Shown here piece by piece: positions 23,576-24,810 of a DNA stretch of 24,810 bases. The DNA lies in assembly GCA_947471695.1 (NCBI GenBank), contig CANIWY010000005.1, positions 1 to 24,810 of the forward strand. Direction: 5' to 3'. Numbering within the stretch: the stretch's first letter is position 1; the number at the start of each line of letters is the position of its first letter. A model generated the notes under the pieces. It was not told the DNA's origin. It ran no database searches and saw only the letters and a list, made by a program, of their open reading frames with translations. The DNA is from Nitrosomonadaceae bacterium. GTDB lineage: Bacteria > Pseudomonadota > Gammaproteobacteria > Burkholderiales > Nitrosomonadaceae. The position numbers were made by a program, and so were the translations under genes.

Positions 23576-23792
23576 TTTCATCACTCCTAAACCACCTACC
23601 AACGCACGTTGGGACCGGTCTAGGCAGAACAATTATTGTAGATAATCGCATACGATCATGAGACACGACTGGTTGAGGCTGTGACCGGACAGTAACGCCA
23701 ATCAACCATTGATCAGAATAATACAGCATTAACTATGAAAATCATATGAGCCACTGTATCTTGCTTACAGACAGGGTGGTTGAGTTTTACTG

Positions 23793-24650
23793 CTAATCAT
23801 TCCTTATTTCTTGCCGTATATCATTATTCTTTTTCCCTGACTTAAACCGTTCCCGAGCTTTTTTAAAACAGCTTAATATGACGGGCGCTCCACCGATGGC
23901 GACCGCATCGACTAAGCAGTACCAAGCTGCAACGCCGCTCGGGGGATTTCCTTGTGAAAGTCCAAGGACGGGTTCTATAGTGGCCCACTGCCAAGTCCCA
24001 ACTGCAGTGCCAATTAACTCTAACCATGTAGTTATAAAGAAGGCTGCGAGGTAGAGTAATGGTGACTGACCTTTAAATAGATAGATCAGAAATACACAGA
24101 AGAGAAGCGCTCCTACCTGGTCTCCCTGATTGGGATAACCGCTGACCCCCCAGGCTGACCATAATCCACAGACCACCACCACAAATGTAGCGATACCTCT
24201 TGCATACCGCATGAAGAAACCAGATCGGGCTAATGCCACGGCCGTTAAGTAGACCATTCCGTGACCTGGTGGGACATAGGCGGGTACGTTCTCTAGACGG
24301 TAGGTATATCCGCCCATGTAGATGGACGCGAAGTGCTCTCCCGCTGTGGCAAAGGCGACAGCAATGATTACTTGTATTCGAACCTCTTTATTTTCACCGA
24401 ATAGTAATAAAGTTAAGAAGGTCCAGGCGATGATCCCCATGGTTTTTTGCTGTTCTAGGGTTCCATCGGAGTCGATTGCTAGACTGATTGCTACACATAT
24501 AAATGTCAGTGATGCTATGAAGTAGTCACGGATCTTGTGAGGATGTGGAATATTAGGGTCAGGGAAATTACGTAGCAGATTCAATTTTAATTGACTTGCG
24601 TTGGAAGTTTTTAGGGGAGCGCTTGTCAGTGAGTACAACGGCGAGGCCAC
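23793..24650 (-). CDS. Unrecognised integral membrane protein with about eight helices and two related motif sets
   Basis: A protein of 285 residues with a 40-residue polar N-terminus, about eight hydrophobic segments and a Lys/Arg-rich C-terminus. Two segments look related. The first has Glu105 (GEHFAS), the aromatic pair Tyr115/Tyr117, Pro123 and VPPGHG (126-131). The second has Glu211 (LELIGT), Trp220/Trp222, Pro227 and GNPPSG (234-239). Both have Glu, then an aromatic pair 9-10 residues on, then a Pro-Pro-rich turn with Gly. This suggests an internal duplication and paired polar residues in the membrane, as in some carotenoid-cyclase-like membrane enzymes; that comparison is only suggestive. 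The start is a GTG (24648-24650) without a clear ribosome site, so it is uncertain. I cannot name the family or the function. Confidence 0.7.
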   Translation of the reverse strand: MASPLYSLTSAPLKTSNASQLKLNLLRNFPDPNIPHPHKIRDYFIASLTFICVAISLAIDSDGTLEQQKTMGIIAWTFLTLLLFGENKEVRIQVIIAVAFATAGEHFASIYMGGYTYRLENVPAYVPPGHGMVYLTAVALARSGFFMRYARGIATFVVVVCGLWSAWGVSGYPNQGDQVGALLFCVFLIYLFKGQSPLLYLAAFFITTWLELIGTAVGTWQWATIEPVLGLSQGNPPSGVAAWYCLVDAVAIGGAPVILSCFKKARERFKSGKKNNDIRQEIRND

Positions 24651-24752
24651 ATGATATATGCTGAGTTTTGCTCGAGTGAGTCTTTACCTTGCTAATATTC
24701 CCGTACTGAGAGAGGGGAACTCTACCGATAGGCAGTGAATCTAAGAGCCAGT

Positions 24753-24775
24753 CCACTGCCCGGGGAGGGCAGTGG
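24753..24775. repeat. Perfect 9-bp hairpin near the right edge
   Basis: Arms CCACTGCCC (24753-24761) and GGGCAGTGG (24767-24775) enclose the loop GGGGA. No run of T follows on either strand, so this is not a standard terminator. A smaller hairpin, GAGGAG/CTCCTC, follows at 24788-24806. Both lie upstream of the minus-strand membrane protein gene and might be part of its leader or the end of a gene beyond the window. Confidence 0.6.
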
Positions 24776-24810
24776 GGGTACTGATCAGAGGAGGGTATTA
24801 CTCCTCATCC

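Noticed and set aside
23670..23708. TGGTTGA/TCAACCA inverted repeat upstream of rhlE
   Set aside because: The arms are only 7 bases with a 25-base gap, and there is no nearby convincing promoter; this is likely by chance.

Overview
The window looks like ordinary chromosome of a betaproteobacterium, probably in or near the Nitrosomonadales. The inference rests on the gene clusters aroQ-accB-accC-prmA, mlaFEDCB followed by an ABC exporter and ibaG, ftsE-ftsX-rpoH and ribF-ileS-lspA, together with two small proteins of the exosortase-associated TIGR04073 type. Base composition is moderate and coding is dense. I saw no phage, transposase or CRISPR array.

Left part (1-4250) is the more variable section. 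It holds the tail of an unknown protein with a His-rich end, a UMF1-type MFS transporter, two divergent paralogues of a small secreted exosortase-associated family separated by about 420 bases with inverted repeats, a near-perfect bidirectional terminator, a short fragment resembling the N-terminus of an alpha/beta hydrolase, a small ParB-like domain protein and a small three-helix membrane protein.

The middle (4250-14310) is core metabolism and envelope. A tRNA-Thr(CGU) with a good sigma-70 promoter is followed by aroQ (shikimate pathway), accB and accC (acetyl-CoA carboxylase biotin carrier and biotin carboxylase), prmA (ribosomal protein L11 methylation) and a zinc-ribbon membrane protein. 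Next comes the Mla phospholipid transport operon mlaF-E-D-C-B. It lacks mlaA in this window and is followed by a YadG/YadH-like two-gene ABC exporter and ibaG of the BolA family. These genes run on the plus strand with short gaps or overlaps.

The right part starts with ftsE-ftsX-rpoH on the minus strand. rpoH carries an inverted repeat matching the HrcA-binding CIRCE element at 15 of 18 positions, laid over its probable promoter; this is the strongest regulatory observation here. Then ribF-ileS-lspA (flavin synthesis, Ile-tRNA charging, lipoprotein signal peptidase) run on the plus strand. They converge on a minus-strand pair, an RhlE-type DEAD-box helicase and a PduO-type cobalamin adenosyltransferase. 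The window ends with an unrecognised eight-helix membrane protein whose two halves appear to carry related motifs, preceded by two hairpins.

No clearly new multi-gene system is visible. The items most worth following up are the CIRCE-rpoH link, the divergent TIGR04073 pair and the internally repeated membrane protein.
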